DNA from: Parvibaculum sp035325945
GTDB lineage: Bacteria > Pseudomonadota > Alphaproteobacteria > Parvibaculales > Parvibaculaceae
Assembly (NCBI RefSeq): GCF_035325945.1
Contig: NZ_DAOKYX010000001.1
Span: forward strand, 310,001-374,000
Direction of reading: 5' to 3'
Length of the DNA stretch: 64,000 nt
Of the stretch, positions 8,355 through 16,185 are shown piece after piece. A program made the translations under genes and the position numbers. The notes under the pieces were generated by a model, which saw only the letters and a list, made by a program, of their open reading frames with translations, made no database searches and had not been told where the DNA came from. Each line of letters begins with the position of its first letter. Within the stretch, counting starts at the first letter, position 1.

Positions 8355-8387
8355 GAACGGCCGGCCTTTCGATAGGGCCGGCCGTTC
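8355..8387 (-). terminator. intrinsic terminator-like hairpin of the acyl-CoA dehydrogenase
   Basis: GAACGGCCGGCC (8355-8366) and GGCCGGCCGTTC (8376-8387) form a perfect 12-bp stem with a 9-nt loop, placed 20 bp past the dehydrogenase stop. Only a short, interrupted T-rich stretch follows on the minus strand, so it may be a moderate terminator or 3'-end stabiliser. Confidence 0.65.
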
Positions 8388-8407
8388 AAGATTAGCTCAC
8401 GCGGACC

Positions 8408-9646
8408 TTATTCGGCCGCCGCGCGCACCTTGTTCGAGTACTTCTTGAACTCGAGCTTGGCAATGGTGCGGGCGTGGACTTCATCCGGCCCGTCGGCGAG
8501 ACGCAGCGTGCGCATGCCGGAATACATGCGGGCAAGACCGAAATCGGTCGTCACACCGCCGCCGCCATGCGCCTGGATCGCGTCGTCGATGATCTTGAGC
8601 GCGACATTCGGCGCCGCGACCTTGATCATGGCGATTTCCGCACGGGCGATCTTGTTGCCCACCGTGTCCATCATGTAGGCGGCCTTGAGCGTCAGGAGGC
8701 GGGCCATCTCGATGTCGATACGGGCGCGGGCGACGCGCTCTTCCCACACGGAGTGCTCGGCGACCTTCTTGCCGAAGGCTTCGCGCGTGAGCAGGCGCTT
8801 CACCATCAGCTCGAGCGCGCGCTCGGCGACGCCAATGGTGCGCATGCAGTGATGGATGCGGCCTGGCCCAAGGCGGCCCTGGCTGATCTCGAAGCCGCGG
8901 CCTTCACCGAGAAGCAGGTTCTCGGCCGGGACGCGGACATTCTCGAGAATCACTTCCGCATGACCATGCGGAGCGTCGTCATAGCCGAACACGGGCAGCA
9001 TGCGCACGACCTTGACGCCCGGTGCGTCGAGCGGCACGAGGATCTGCGACTGCTGGCGATAGGTATCGGCCTTGGGGTCGGTCTTGCCCATGACGATCGC
9101 GATCTTGCAGCGCGGATCGCCGACGCCCGACGACCACCACTTGCGGCCGTTGATGACGTATTCGTTGCCGTCGCGCTCGATGCGGGTCGAGATGTTGGTC
9201 GCGTCGGAGGAGGCGACATCCGGCTCCGTCATGAGGAAGGCCGAACGGATCGTGCCTTCGAGCAGCGGCTCCAGATATTCGCGCTTGTGGCGCTCATTGC
9301 CATAGCGCTCCAGCACTTCCATGTTGCCGGTATCGGGCGCGGAGCAGTTGAAGACTTCCGAGGCCCAGCCGACGCGGCCCATGATCTCGCAGAGCGGCGC
9401 ATATTCCATGTTGGTGAGGCCGCCGCCGCGCTCGGATTCGGGCAGGAACAGGTTCCAGAGCCCTTCGGCCTTCGCTTTCGGCTTCAGATCCTCGAGGATC
9501 TGCGGCACCTGCCAGGGATTGCCCGCCTTGCGGAAGGCGTCCATCTGGTCGTTATAGGTCTTTTCGTTCGGATAGATGTGCTCGTCCATGAACCGCTGCA
9601 GGCGGGCCATGAGCTCCTTCGTCTTGTCGGAATATTCGAAATCCAT
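8408..9646 (-). CDS. acyl-CoA dehydrogenase, ACAD11-like
   Basis: A 412-residue flavoprotein that oxidises acyl-CoA and passes electrons to ETF. Stretches such as CSAPDTGNMEVL, TEPDVASSDATNI, GRKWWSSGVGDP and LGPGRIHHCMRT are nearly identical to the dehydrogenase half of animal ACAD11, and LADGPDEVH lies near the C-terminus. I chose ATG 9646 (MDFEYSDKT) because GGAAGGA lies 6 nt upstream. Family knowledge places this group in 4-hydroxy fatty-acid catabolism, acting on 4-phosphoacyl-CoA made by an APH-like kinase; the kinase at 4449 is a natural partner 3 kb away. ETF transfer may link to the methyltransferase at 13905. Confidence 0.92.
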   Translation of the reverse strand: MDFEYSDKTKELMARLQRFMDEHIYPNEKTYNDQMDAFRKAGNPWQVPQILEDLKPKAKAEGLWNLFLPESERGGGLTNMEYAPLCEIMGRVGWASEVFNCSAPDTGNMEVLERYGNERHKREYLEPLLEGTIRSAFLMTEPDVASSDATNISTRIERDGNEYVINGRKWWSSGVGDPRCKIAIVMGKTDPKADTYRQQSQILVPLDAPGVKVVRMLPVFGYDDAPHGHAEVILENVRVPAENLLLGEGRGFEISQGRLGPGRIHHCMRTIGVAERALELMVKRLLTREAFGKKVAEHSVWEERVARARIDIEMARLLTLKAAYMMDTVGNKIARAEIAMIKVAAPNVALKIIDDAIQAHGGGGVTTDFGLARMYSGMRTLRLADGPDEVHARTIAKLEFKKYSNKVRAAAE

Positions 9647-9785
9647 GTGCATTCCTTCCGATTGCGTGTGACCGGGGAAAACGCCATGGCGTCCCCCCAT
9701 TCAATGGCGAATGCGAGGACTGTAGCCGGTTGCACGGGCTAAATCACCCGCCAAATCGCGGGACAAATTGACCGGGCCGCCGCTT

Positions 9786-10265
9786 TCAGTTTCGCCGCAG
9801 CGCAAAAAAGCCGCGAAGCATCTCCGCCGCGCGCCGCTCGCCAATGCCGCCATAGATCTCCGGCACATGATGGCAGGTCGGCTGTGCGAAGATGCGCGGC
9901 CCGTGCTCGACGCCGCCGCCCTTCTCGTCTGAAGCCGCGAAATAGAGCCGCCTGATGCGGGCGAAGGAAATGGCCGTCGCGCACATGGGACAGGGTTCGA
10001 GCGTCACATGGATGTCGCAGCCCGTCAGCCGCTCGGAGCCGAGCTTCGCGCATGCCTCGCGGATCGCCAGCAATTCGGCATGGGCCGTCGGGTCCCGGAG
10101 TTCGATCGTCCTGTTGCCCGCCGCGGCGATGACGGCGCCCGCCCCGTCGACGATGACGGCGCCGATGGGCACCTCGCCCCGCGCGGCCGCCGCCTCGGCC
10201 TCGGCAAGGGCGAGATCCATGAAGGTCGGCTGAATGATTTTCCCGTCGGGAGCGCTCTCGGTCAT
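9786..10265 (-). CDS. tadA: tRNA-specific adenosine deaminase TadA
   Basis: A zinc deaminase that converts A34 to inosine in tRNA-Arg(ACG). The zinc and catalytic residues are present: HAE (His62, proton shuttle Glu64) and PCPMC (Cys92, Cys95). The length, 159 residues, is normal. The start at 10265 gives MTESAPDG; an in-frame start eight codons upstream would also be possible. It is divergent from rluB, with about 90 bp between them for both promoters. A guanine or other nucleoside deaminase is the only alternative, but the ARxxxxGEVPIGAV region favours TadA. Confidence 0.92.
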   Translation of the reverse strand: MTESAPDGKIIQPTFMDLALAEAEAAAARGEVPIGAVIVDGAGAVIAAAGNRTIELRDPTAHAELLAIREACAKLGSERLTGCDIHVTLEPCPMCATAISFARIRRLYFAASDEKGGGVEHGPRIFAQPTCHHVPEIYGGIGERRAAEMLRGFFALRRN

Positions 10266-10354
10266 GGAGCCGACCCTGCCCGCCCCCATCGCCTTCCGTC
10301 AAGATCGGCGGAGCGGCCTTTCGGCTTTGCCGCACCCCTGCTAAAGAGGGGGCC

Positions 10355-11293
10355 ATGAACGCCAGATCCGGCCAAGGCCGCACCACCACGCCCCCTGCCT
10401 CCGGCACGAGGGAGGGCGACCGTATTGCCAAAGTCATCGCGCGGGCAGGCATCTGCTCGCGGCGCGATGCCGAGCGCCTCGTCGAGGAAGGAAAGGTCAC
10501 CGTCAACGGCAAGGTGCTGAAAAGCCCTGCCTTCAACGTGACCCCCCACGACAGGATCGCCGTCAATGGCGAGGCGCTGCCACAGACCGAGCCGACGCGG
10601 CTCTGGCGCTATCACAAGCCCGCCGGCCTCGTCACCACCGCGAAGGATCCGGAAGGCCGCCCCACCGTCTTCGAGCGGCTGCCGGAGCATATGCCCCGCG
10701 TCGTCTCCGTCGGCCGCCTCGACATCAACACGGAGGGGCTTCTCCTTCTCACCAATGATGGCGAGCTTGCGCGCCTTCTCGAGCTTCCCTCGACGGGCTG
10801 GACGCGGCGCTACCGCGTGCGCGCCTGGGGCGAGATCACGCAGGAAGAACTCGACAGGCTCAAGGACGGCATCGAGGTCGAAGGCGTCCGCTACGGGCCC
10901 ATCGAGGCGAAGCTCGACAAGGTTCAGGGCTCGAATGTCTGGCTCACCGTCGCCCTGAAGGAAGGCAAGAACCGCGAGGTGAAGCGCGTGCTCGGCGCGC
11001 TCGGCCTCTCCGTCAACCGGCTCATCCGCCTTTCCTTCGGCCCCTTCCAGATCGGCGATCTCGCGGAAGGCGAAGTGGCGCAGGTGCCGAACCGCGTGCT
11101 GATGGACCAGCTCGGGCCGCATGGCGAGAGCTTCAAAAGCCGGATCGAGGCCGCCCCGCCCACAAGCCCCTCCTCGCCCGCGGGCCCACGGCGCGGCAAG
11201 CTCCATCTGCCGAAAAAGCCCGGCGCGAACCCGAAGAAACAGACCCCGCAAAAGGTGAACAGACCAAATGAGAATCGTCGGCGGCGCCCATAG
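10355..11293 (+). CDS. rluB: 23S rRNA pseudouridine synthase RluB-type
   Basis: An rRNA modification enzyme that isomerises uridine in 23S helix 80 (U2605 in E. coli). An N-terminal S4 RNA-binding domain (residues about 22-80, AKVIARAGICSRRDAERLV) precedes the catalytic domain, whose VGRLDINTEGLLLLTND motif carries the catalytic Asp123. KEGKNREVKR near 205 is the second family signature. A basic, disordered C-tail of about 60 residues ends the protein, as is common in alphaproteobacteria. It overlaps rsmD by 26 nt, so the two rRNA-modifying enzymes form an operon with the HAD gene downstream. RluE/F specificity cannot be fully excluded. Confidence 0.93.
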   Translation: MNARSGQGRTTTPPASGTREGDRIAKVIARAGICSRRDAERLVEEGKVTVNGKVLKSPAFNVTPHDRIAVNGEALPQTEPTRLWRYHKPAGLVTTAKDPEGRPTVFERLPEHMPRVVSVGRLDINTEGLLLLTNDGELARLLELPSTGWTRRYRVRAWGEITQEELDRLKDGIEVEGVRYGPIEAKLDKVQGSNVWLTVALKEGKNREVKRVLGALGLSVNRLIRLSFGPFQIGDLAEGEVAQVPNRVLMDQLGPHGESFKSRIEAAPPTSPSSPAGPRRGKLHLPKKPGANPKKQTPQKVNRPNENRRRRP

Positions 11294-11840
11294 AGGCCGC
11301 GCCATAGCGGCGCCCACCGGCCTCCAGGTGCGCCCGACCAGCGACCGCGCCCGCGAGGCCCTTTTCAACATTCTCGCCCATGCCGATTTCGGCGCGTTCG
11401 AGCTTCAGGGCGTACGCGTGCTCGATCTCTTCGCGGGCACGGGCGCGCTCGGCCTCGAAGCGCTTTCGCGCGGTGCCGCCTTCGCGCTCTTCGTGGAAGA
11501 GGATGCCGATGCGCGCGCCGCGATCCGCGAAAACATCGAGATGCTGCATCTGACCGGCAACGCCAAGATCTACAAGCGCGATGCGACGAAGCTCGGCCCC
11601 CGGCCCGGAAGCGTCGGCCCCGCCTTCGGCCTCGTCCTGATCGACCCGCCCTATGGCAAGGGTCTTGCCGCGCTCGCTCTCGTCTCGGCGCTGGAAGGGG
11701 GCTGGCTCGGCGAGGAGGCGCTCTGCGTCGTCGAAGAGGCGGCGGATGCGAAGTTCGACGCGCCCGAGGGCTTCGAGGAGATCGACCGCCGCAAATACGG
11801 CATCTCCGAAATCATCTTCCTGAAACCCGTAAGATCATGA
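11268..11840 (+). CDS. rsmD: 16S rRNA (guanine-966-N2)-methyltransferase RsmD
   Basis: A 190-residue SAM-dependent methyltransferase acting on G966 of 16S rRNA. MRIVGGAHRGRAIAAP and VRPTSDRAREALFNIL are the typical N-terminus, LDLFAGTGALGLEALSRGA binds SAM, and DPPY (126-129) is the catalytic motif of N2-guanine methylases. It starts inside the rluB 3' end and its stop overlaps the ATG of the following HAD gene (ATGA), so the three are translationally coupled. Confidence 0.95.
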   Translation: MRIVGGAHRGRAIAAPTGLQVRPTSDRAREALFNILAHADFGAFELQGVRVLDLFAGTGALGLEALSRGAAFALFVEEDADARAAIRENIEMLHLTGNAKIYKRDATKLGPRPGSVGPAFGLVLIDPPYGKGLAALALVSALEGGWLGEEALCVVEEAADAKFDAPEGFEEIDRRKYGISEIIFLKPVRS

Positions 11841-12721
11841 ATCGAGGTGACATGAGATCCGTGCCCCTCATTGCCGGACTTTCCACCATCGCCGATCGCT
11901 ATGAGGCGCTCATCTGCGACGTCTGGGGCGTGCTGCACAATGGCAGGGACGCCTATCCGGGGGTCGCCGCGGCGCTCCGCACCTTCCGCGACAGGGGCGG
12001 CCATGTGCTTCTACTCTCGAACGCGCCGCGCCCTTCGACCGAGCTTCCTGCCATGCTCGGAAGGCTCGGCATTCCGGATACGGCCTATGACGGTATTCTG
12101 ACCTCGGGCGACGCGACGCGCGAATGCCTCACCAGGCACACATTCGGGCGCGACTGCTATCACATCGGGCCCGATCGCGACCTCGCCCTTTTCGACGGCA
12201 CCAATGTCACGCGGGTGGACGAGGATCGCGCGGCCTTCATCCTCGTCACCGGCCCGTTCGATGACGAGGTCGAGGGACCGGAAGATTACCGCGAGCAGTT
12301 CACGCGGCTCGTCGAGCGGCGGCTACCGCTCATCTGCGCCAATCCCGACATTGTGGTCGAGCGCGGGCCGAAGCATATCTATTGCGCGGGCGCGCTGGCG
12401 GCACTCTATGAGGAACTGGGCGGCGCGGTCACCTATTTCGGCAAGCCGCACGGACCGATCTATTCGGTCGCGCGCCAGCATCTGATCGAGATCGCGGGCA
12501 AACCCATTCCCGATACGCATATCCTCGCCATAGGCGACGGCATGGCGACCGACATGAAGGGCGCCGACACGCAGGGCATCGACGCGCTCTTCGTGACCGG
12601 CGGCATCGCGGCGGCAAAGTGCGGGCCCGATCCCGAAAATCCGCAGGCCGACCTCGTGTCGAGCCTCTGCGAGGAGGCCGGGATACGGCCCGTCGCGGCG
12701 CTCCCCCGCCTTGTCTGGTAA
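11837..12721 (+). CDS. HAD-superfamily IIA hydrolase (TIGR01459 type)
   Basis: A 294-residue haloacid-dehalogenase-fold phosphatase. Motif I is CDVWGVLHNG with nucleophile Asp28, motif II lies around LLLSNAPRPS, the lysine is in YFGKPHGPIY and motif IV is AIGDGMATDMKGA. These place it in the NagD/p-nitrophenylphosphatase-like class IIA, in the subfamily common beside ribF in alphaproteobacteria. The substrate is unknown; the neighbourhood suggests a flavin or nucleotide phosphate, which is inference. A second ATG at 11852 (MRSVPLIAG) is preceded by GAGGTGAC and is an alternative start. Confidence 0.88.
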   Translation: MNRGDMRSVPLIAGLSTIADRYEALICDVWGVLHNGRDAYPGVAAALRTFRDRGGHVLLLSNAPRPSTELPAMLGRLGIPDTAYDGILTSGDATRECLTRHTFGRDCYHIGPDRDLALFDGTNVTRVDEDRAAFILVTGPFDDEVEGPEDYREQFTRLVERRLPLICANPDIVVERGPKHIYCAGALAALYEELGGAVTYFGKPHGPIYSVARQHLIEIAGKPIPDTHILAIGDGMATDMKGADTQGIDALFVTGGIAAAKCGPDPENPQADLVSSLCEEAGIRPVAALPRLVW

Positions 12722-12818
12722 CAGGAGAATGAACCGGGCTTCACATCTTGTGATTTCGCGTGTGCACGCGATAGAGTGCGCCCGCTTGTTGCCCGTTTCC
12801 CCAGCGCACAGAACAGTC

Positions 12819-12950
12819 ATGGCCGTGTTCAGCAGAAGCCGCTTCGAGAAATCCGTCAGGAACATGAGAGCCCCCTTCGCCGGGACGTCCCTTCGTGCCG
12901 CCCTCGATCTCGCCTCCGCCATGCGCGGCGCGATGAGCCTCGGCCGCTGA
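12819..12950 (+). CDS. possible small protein (43 aa) coupled to ribF
   Basis: The 228-bp gap between the HAD gene and ribF holds one open frame whose TGA overlaps the ribF ATG (TGATG), an arrangement typical of translational coupling. From ATG 12819 it would encode MAVFSRSRFEKSV and a helical, Ala/Arg-rich tail ending AMRGAMSLGR. A longer form from ATG 12729 is open, but its purine tract AGGAG is only 1 nt from the ATG. I do not recognise the family, and there is no clear ribosome site for 12819. It may be an uncharacterised small protein or a leader. Confidence 0.3.
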   Translation: MAVFSRSRFEKSVRNMRAPFAGTSLRAALDLASAMRGAMSLGR

Positions 12951-13894
12951 TGCAGATCCTTCGCCATTACGCCAATGTGCCGGCGCCGCTTCAGGGCGGC
13001 GTCTATGCGCTCGGCAATTTCGACGGCGTGCATCTCGGCCACCAGCAGGTGATCGCGAAGGCGCGGAGCATCGCCGAAGAGCTTGGCGCGCCGCTCGGCG
13101 TACTTGTCTTCGAACCGCATCCCAAGCAGTTCTTCTTTCCCGACAGGCCGTTCTTCCGCCTCACGCCCTTTCGCTCCAAGGCGCGCGCGCTGGAGCGGCT
13201 CGGCGTCGACATTCTCGCGGCGCTCCCCTTCGACGCGGCCATGTCGAAGAAGCTCGCGCCGGAATTCGTGCTCGATGTGCTCGTGAACGGCCTTCATGCG
13301 ATCCATGTCGTTGCGGGCTACAATTTCCGCTTCGGCAAGGGGCGCGCGGGCGATGCCTCCGTCCTCTCCTATATGGGCGAGATGGAAGGCTTCGGTGTTT
13401 CGATCGTCGATGAGGTCGCGCAGGATGGCGAGGCGTATTCCTCGACGCGCATCCGCGAACTTCTCGGCGCCGGCGACCCGCGCGGCGCGGCGCGGCTTCT
13501 CGGCCGCTGGTGGACGGTCGAAACCCATGTGCGCGGCGGCGACCAGCGCGGACGGACCATCGGATTTCCGACCGCCAATCTCGCGCTCGAGGATCATGTC
13601 GAACCGGCGCTCGGCGTCTATGCTGTGCGGATCGAGATCGAGGACGGGCCGCACAAGGGCGTCTATGACGGGGTTGCCAATCTCGGCCGCCGACCGACCT
13701 TCGACAAGAAGGAAGTCCTGCTCGAAGTCCATATCCTCGATTTCGCGGGCGACATTTATGGCTGCCACGCCGCCGTCTCCTTCATCGAGTTCATCCGGCC
13801 GGAAATGAAATTCGACGGGCTCGAAAGCCTGAAGGCGCAGATCGCAAGAGACAGCGAGAAGGCCCGGCAGGTTCTGGCCGCTCTCGCGCCATGA
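12950..13894 (+). CDS. ribF: bifunctional riboflavin kinase/FAD synthetase RibF
   Basis: It makes FMN from riboflavin and then FAD from FMN and ATP. The N-terminal nucleotidyltransferase domain begins with YALGNFDGVHLGHQ (about residues 17-30); GYNFRFGKG and SSTRIRELL belong to the same domain. The flavokinase domain starts at about residue 185 with GRTIGFPTANL and includes GVYDGVANLGRRPTF. The length of 314 residues is normal when the start is ATG 12950; reading further upstream adds a spurious basic segment. The cofactor supply suits the many flavoenzymes in this window. An ileS gene, often next, is absent here. Confidence 0.94.
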   Translation: MQILRHYANVPAPLQGGVYALGNFDGVHLGHQQVIAKARSIAEELGAPLGVLVFEPHPKQFFFPDRPFFRLTPFRSKARALERLGVDILAALPFDAAMSKKLAPEFVLDVLVNGLHAIHVVAGYNFRFGKGRAGDASVLSYMGEMEGFGVSIVDEVAQDGEAYSSTRIRELLGAGDPRGAARLLGRWWTVETHVRGGDQRGRTIGFPTANLALEDHVEPALGVYAVRIEIEDGPHKGVYDGVANLGRRPTFDKKEVLLEVHILDFAGDIYGCHAAVSFIEFIRPEMKFDGLESLKAQIARDSEKARQVLAALAP

Positions 13895-13904
13895 ACGGGG
13901 CGCC

Positions 13905-14555
13905 ATGAACAGGCAGGAGGCGCGCGCCTTCATCCGGGCCAATACCGCGCTTCACGAACCGCCCCTCGTCCCGGAAGTCCGGCTTCATCTCGCCACCGAG
14001 GTCGTGCCCATATGGCAGATGACCGAGGAAGAACTGGAGAAGACCGGCCTGCCGCCGCCCTTCTGGGCCTTTGCCTGGGCAGGCGGCCAGGCGCTGGCGC
14101 GCTACATTCTCGACCATCCCGAAACGGTGCGTGGCAAGCGCGTGCTCGATTTCGGCTCGGGTTCGGGGCTCATCGCCATCGCGGCGATGAAGGCCGGGGC
14201 AATCTCGGCGCTGGCCGCCGACATCGACCTTTTCGCCGCGGCCGCCATCGAGCTCAATGCAGAAGTGAATAATAGTTCACTTCTTGTTGAGACCGAAGAC
14301 ATCGTCGGTGTCCCCAACCAAGGCTGGGACGTGATCCTTGTCGGCGATATGTGCTATGAGCGCCCGCTGGCGGAAAGAATTGAAAATTGGGTTCATGATT
14401 TGGTCGCTGACGGGGCGCAGGCGCTGATCGGCGATCCTGGCCGAACTTACTTGCCGAAATCCGGGCTGGAGAAACTTATCTCCTATGCCGTGAAGACCAC
14501 GCGCGAGCTTGAGGACACGGATGTCCGCAATACGAGCGTCTGGCGGGTGTTGTGA
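13905..14555 (+). CDS. ETF beta-subunit lysine methyltransferase (METTL20-like)
   Basis: A 216-residue class I SAM methyltransferase. FWAFAWAGGQALARYILD, LDFGSGSG (82-88), LVGDMCYE and LIGDPGRTY match the METTL20/ETFBKMT family, whose human and Agrobacterium members trimethylate lysines of the ETF beta subunit near its recognition loop and lower electron transfer from acyl-CoA dehydrogenases. That family link is established knowledge; the substrate here is inferred, and ribosomal protein L11 methylation is the usual mis-annotation. The 3' half is visibly AT-richer than its surroundings, and it contains a perfect copy of the TetR-type palindrome at 14265-14280. Confidence 0.82.
   Translation: MNRQEARAFIRANTALHEPPLVPEVRLHLATEVVPIWQMTEEELEKTGLPPPFWAFAWAGGQALARYILDHPETVRGKRVLDFGSGSGLIAIAAMKAGAISALAADIDLFAAAAIELNAEVNNSSLLVETEDIVGVPNQGWDVILVGDMCYERPLAERIENWVHDLVADGAQALIGDPGRTYLPKSGLEKLISYAVKTTRELEDTDVRNTSVWRVL
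14265..14280. promoter_or_regulatory. TetR-type palindrome inside the methyltransferase gene
   Basis: GTGAATAATAGTTCAC lies within a larger perfect repeat, GAAGTGAA (14262-14269) and TTCACTTC (14276-14283). It has the same 16-bp GTGAA-N6-TTCAC layout as the two sites upstream of the TetR gene at 2680. It is intragenic, so binding could act as a roadblock, or the match may be fortuitous. Confidence 0.35.
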
Positions 14556-14568
14556 ATAGAATTAAGGT

Positions 14569-15147
14569 TCACTTTTTCATGCGAAGCGTGTCCTCGATGC
14601 CGCCCGCCGCGCTCGACAGCAGCATCAGCGTGGCGCCCGCGACCAGCAGATCGACGCCGAGCAGGATGCCGAGCGCATAGAGCGACGCGCCCGGCAGCAG
14701 CCAGAGCAGCACTGCGGCCAGCACAAGGCTTGAAACACCATTCATTATTACGAGCCCCTGCCCCGGCACGCGGCCGATCTGCGCCGCCGAGAGGATGCGG
14801 ATCACCCCGTCGGCGGCGAGGAAGCCGCCCAGAAGCAGGGTCAGGCTGAGCGCACCCGCAAGCGGATCGACGATGATGAGAAAGCCGACGCCGAGGCTGA
14901 GCAAGCCCGCCAGCAGATTGAGAACGATGGCCGGCGCACCCCGCGCACTCAGCGCGTGAAGGATCTCGACGATGCCGGACATGACGAGGATCCAGCCGGC
15001 GAAGATGGCCGTGGCCAGCGTGCCGAAGAAGGGAAAGGCAATGGCAAGCACGCCGCCGGCCATCAGGATGCCGCCTGCTATCAGATAGCCGATCCTGTAG
15101 CGGCGGATGATGCCCGCAAGGCCCTCGTCGCGGCTTCGATCGCTCAT
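14569..15147 (-). CDS. HdeD-like DUF308 membrane protein
   Basis: A 192-residue inner-membrane protein with six hydrophobic helices arranged as three DUF308 repeats. GGILMAGGVLAIAFP and FAGWILVMSGIVEILHAL are typical. HdeD contributes to acid resistance at high cell density in E. coli; the function of alphaproteobacterial homologues is not established. GGAGG precedes the ATG. It is convergent with the methyltransferase, and their stops are 13 bp apart with a small GTGAA/TTCAC hairpin plus T-run (14552-14577) between them that could terminate the plus-strand transcript. Confidence 0.85.
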   Translation of the reverse strand: MSDRSRDEGLAGIIRRYRIGYLIAGGILMAGGVLAIAFPFFGTLATAIFAGWILVMSGIVEILHALSARGAPAIVLNLLAGLLSLGVGFLIIVDPLAGALSLTLLLGGFLAADGVIRILSAAQIGRVPGQGLVIMNGVSSLVLAAVLLWLLPGASLYALGILLGVDLLVAGATLMLLSSAAGGIEDTLRMKK

Positions 15148-15305
15148 GCCATCCTCCGTCGATCCCGGACGCCCCCAGTCTACATCGCCTGCCGCCCGAA
15201 ATCGAAGACCGGCCTGTTCAAAATTGCGATTTGCGGATGTGGCGGGGCTCCGGCAGGCTCGGCGCCCGGCAACACAAGGACCTGTAACACCAAGCGGAGT
15301 CTCAC

Positions 15306-16094
15306 ATGACCGACCATGTTCTCGCCGCCACGGACAAGGGAGTGCAGACGCTCACCCTCAACCGTCCCGACAAGAAGAATGCGCTGACCGCCGCCATGTA
15401 TGGCGCGCTCGCGGACGGGCTGGAGCGGGCGGAGCGCGATGCCTCGATCCGCGTCACGCTCATCAGGGCCAATGGCGATGCGTTCACGGCCGGAAACGAT
15501 CTCGCCGATTTCGCCGCCGCCGGAGCGACGCCCGTCGACCGGCAGCCCGACGAGAAGCCGCATGTCACGCGCTTTCTCGAAAATCTCGCCACCGCCGAAA
15601 AGCCCCTCATCGCTGCGGTGAACGGACTTGCCGTTGGCGTCGGCGTGACCATGCTCCTCCATTGCGACCTCGTCTATGCGGGCGAGGCGGCAACATTCCA
15701 GATGCCCTTCGTCAATCTCGGCCTCGTGCCGGAGGCGGGCTCGACGCTTCTCCTGCCGCGCCTTGTCGGCATGCAGAAGGCAGCCGATCTCTTCCTCACC
15801 GGCAAGAAGATCGACGCCGCCAGGGCCGAGGCGCTCGGCCTCATCGCCGAAGTCTTCCCCGATGCCTCGCTTCAGACGGAGGCGCTCGCCCGCGCCGAAG
15901 CCCTCGCCGCCAAGGCGCCGAATGCCGTCAGGCTCACCAAGGCGCTTCTCAGGGGCGAGGATCGCGGAGCGGTGCTTGCCCGCCAGAAGAAGGAAGGCGC
16001 CGATTTTGCCAATCAGCTCCGCTCGGCCGAAGTGAAGGAAGCGATCAGCGCCTTCTTCGAGAAGCGCGCACCGGATTTCTCTAAACTCGGCTGA
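15306..16094 (+). CDS. enoyl-CoA hydratase/isomerase family protein
   Basis: A 262-residue crotonase-fold enzyme of acyl-CoA metabolism. The oxyanion-hole segments are AGNDLADFAA (near 64) and VNGLAVGVGVTM (near 107), and NLGLVPEAGST places the catalytic glutamate region near 145. The family covers hydratases, isomerases and hydrolases; the Asp in AGNDL is seen in isomerase-like members, so delta3-delta2 isomerase activity is possible. CGGAG lies 6 nt before the ATG. It is a single gene flanked by convergent or unrelated neighbours, consistent with general fatty-acid oxidation. Confidence 0.88.
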   Translation: MTDHVLAATDKGVQTLTLNRPDKKNALTAAMYGALADGLERAERDASIRVTLIRANGDAFTAGNDLADFAAAGATPVDRQPDEKPHVTRFLENLATAEKPLIAAVNGLAVGVGVTMLLHCDLVYAGEAATFQMPFVNLGLVPEAGSTLLLPRLVGMQKAADLFLTGKKIDAARAEALGLIAEVFPDASLQTEALARAEALAAKAPNAVRLTKALLRGEDRGAVLARQKKEGADFANQLRSAEVKEAISAFFEKRAPDFSKLG

Positions 16095-16185
16095 CACAAG
16101 AAATCCGCCCATCCCGATTCGCCACTTGCGCGGCTTTTTCACTTGTGATGCCATCTGTGCTGTCTGACCGGGGGGGAAGACTGAC

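Noticed and set aside
12323..13942. A 539-codon minus-strand frame opposite the HAD gene and ribF
   Set aside because: It spans two genes with clear family matches on the plus strand and has no family of its own.
16095..16185. CACAAG/CTTGTG inverted repeat upstream of the sugar methyltransferase
   Set aside because: The arms are only 6 bp and the loop is 41 nt, so this can easily be chance.
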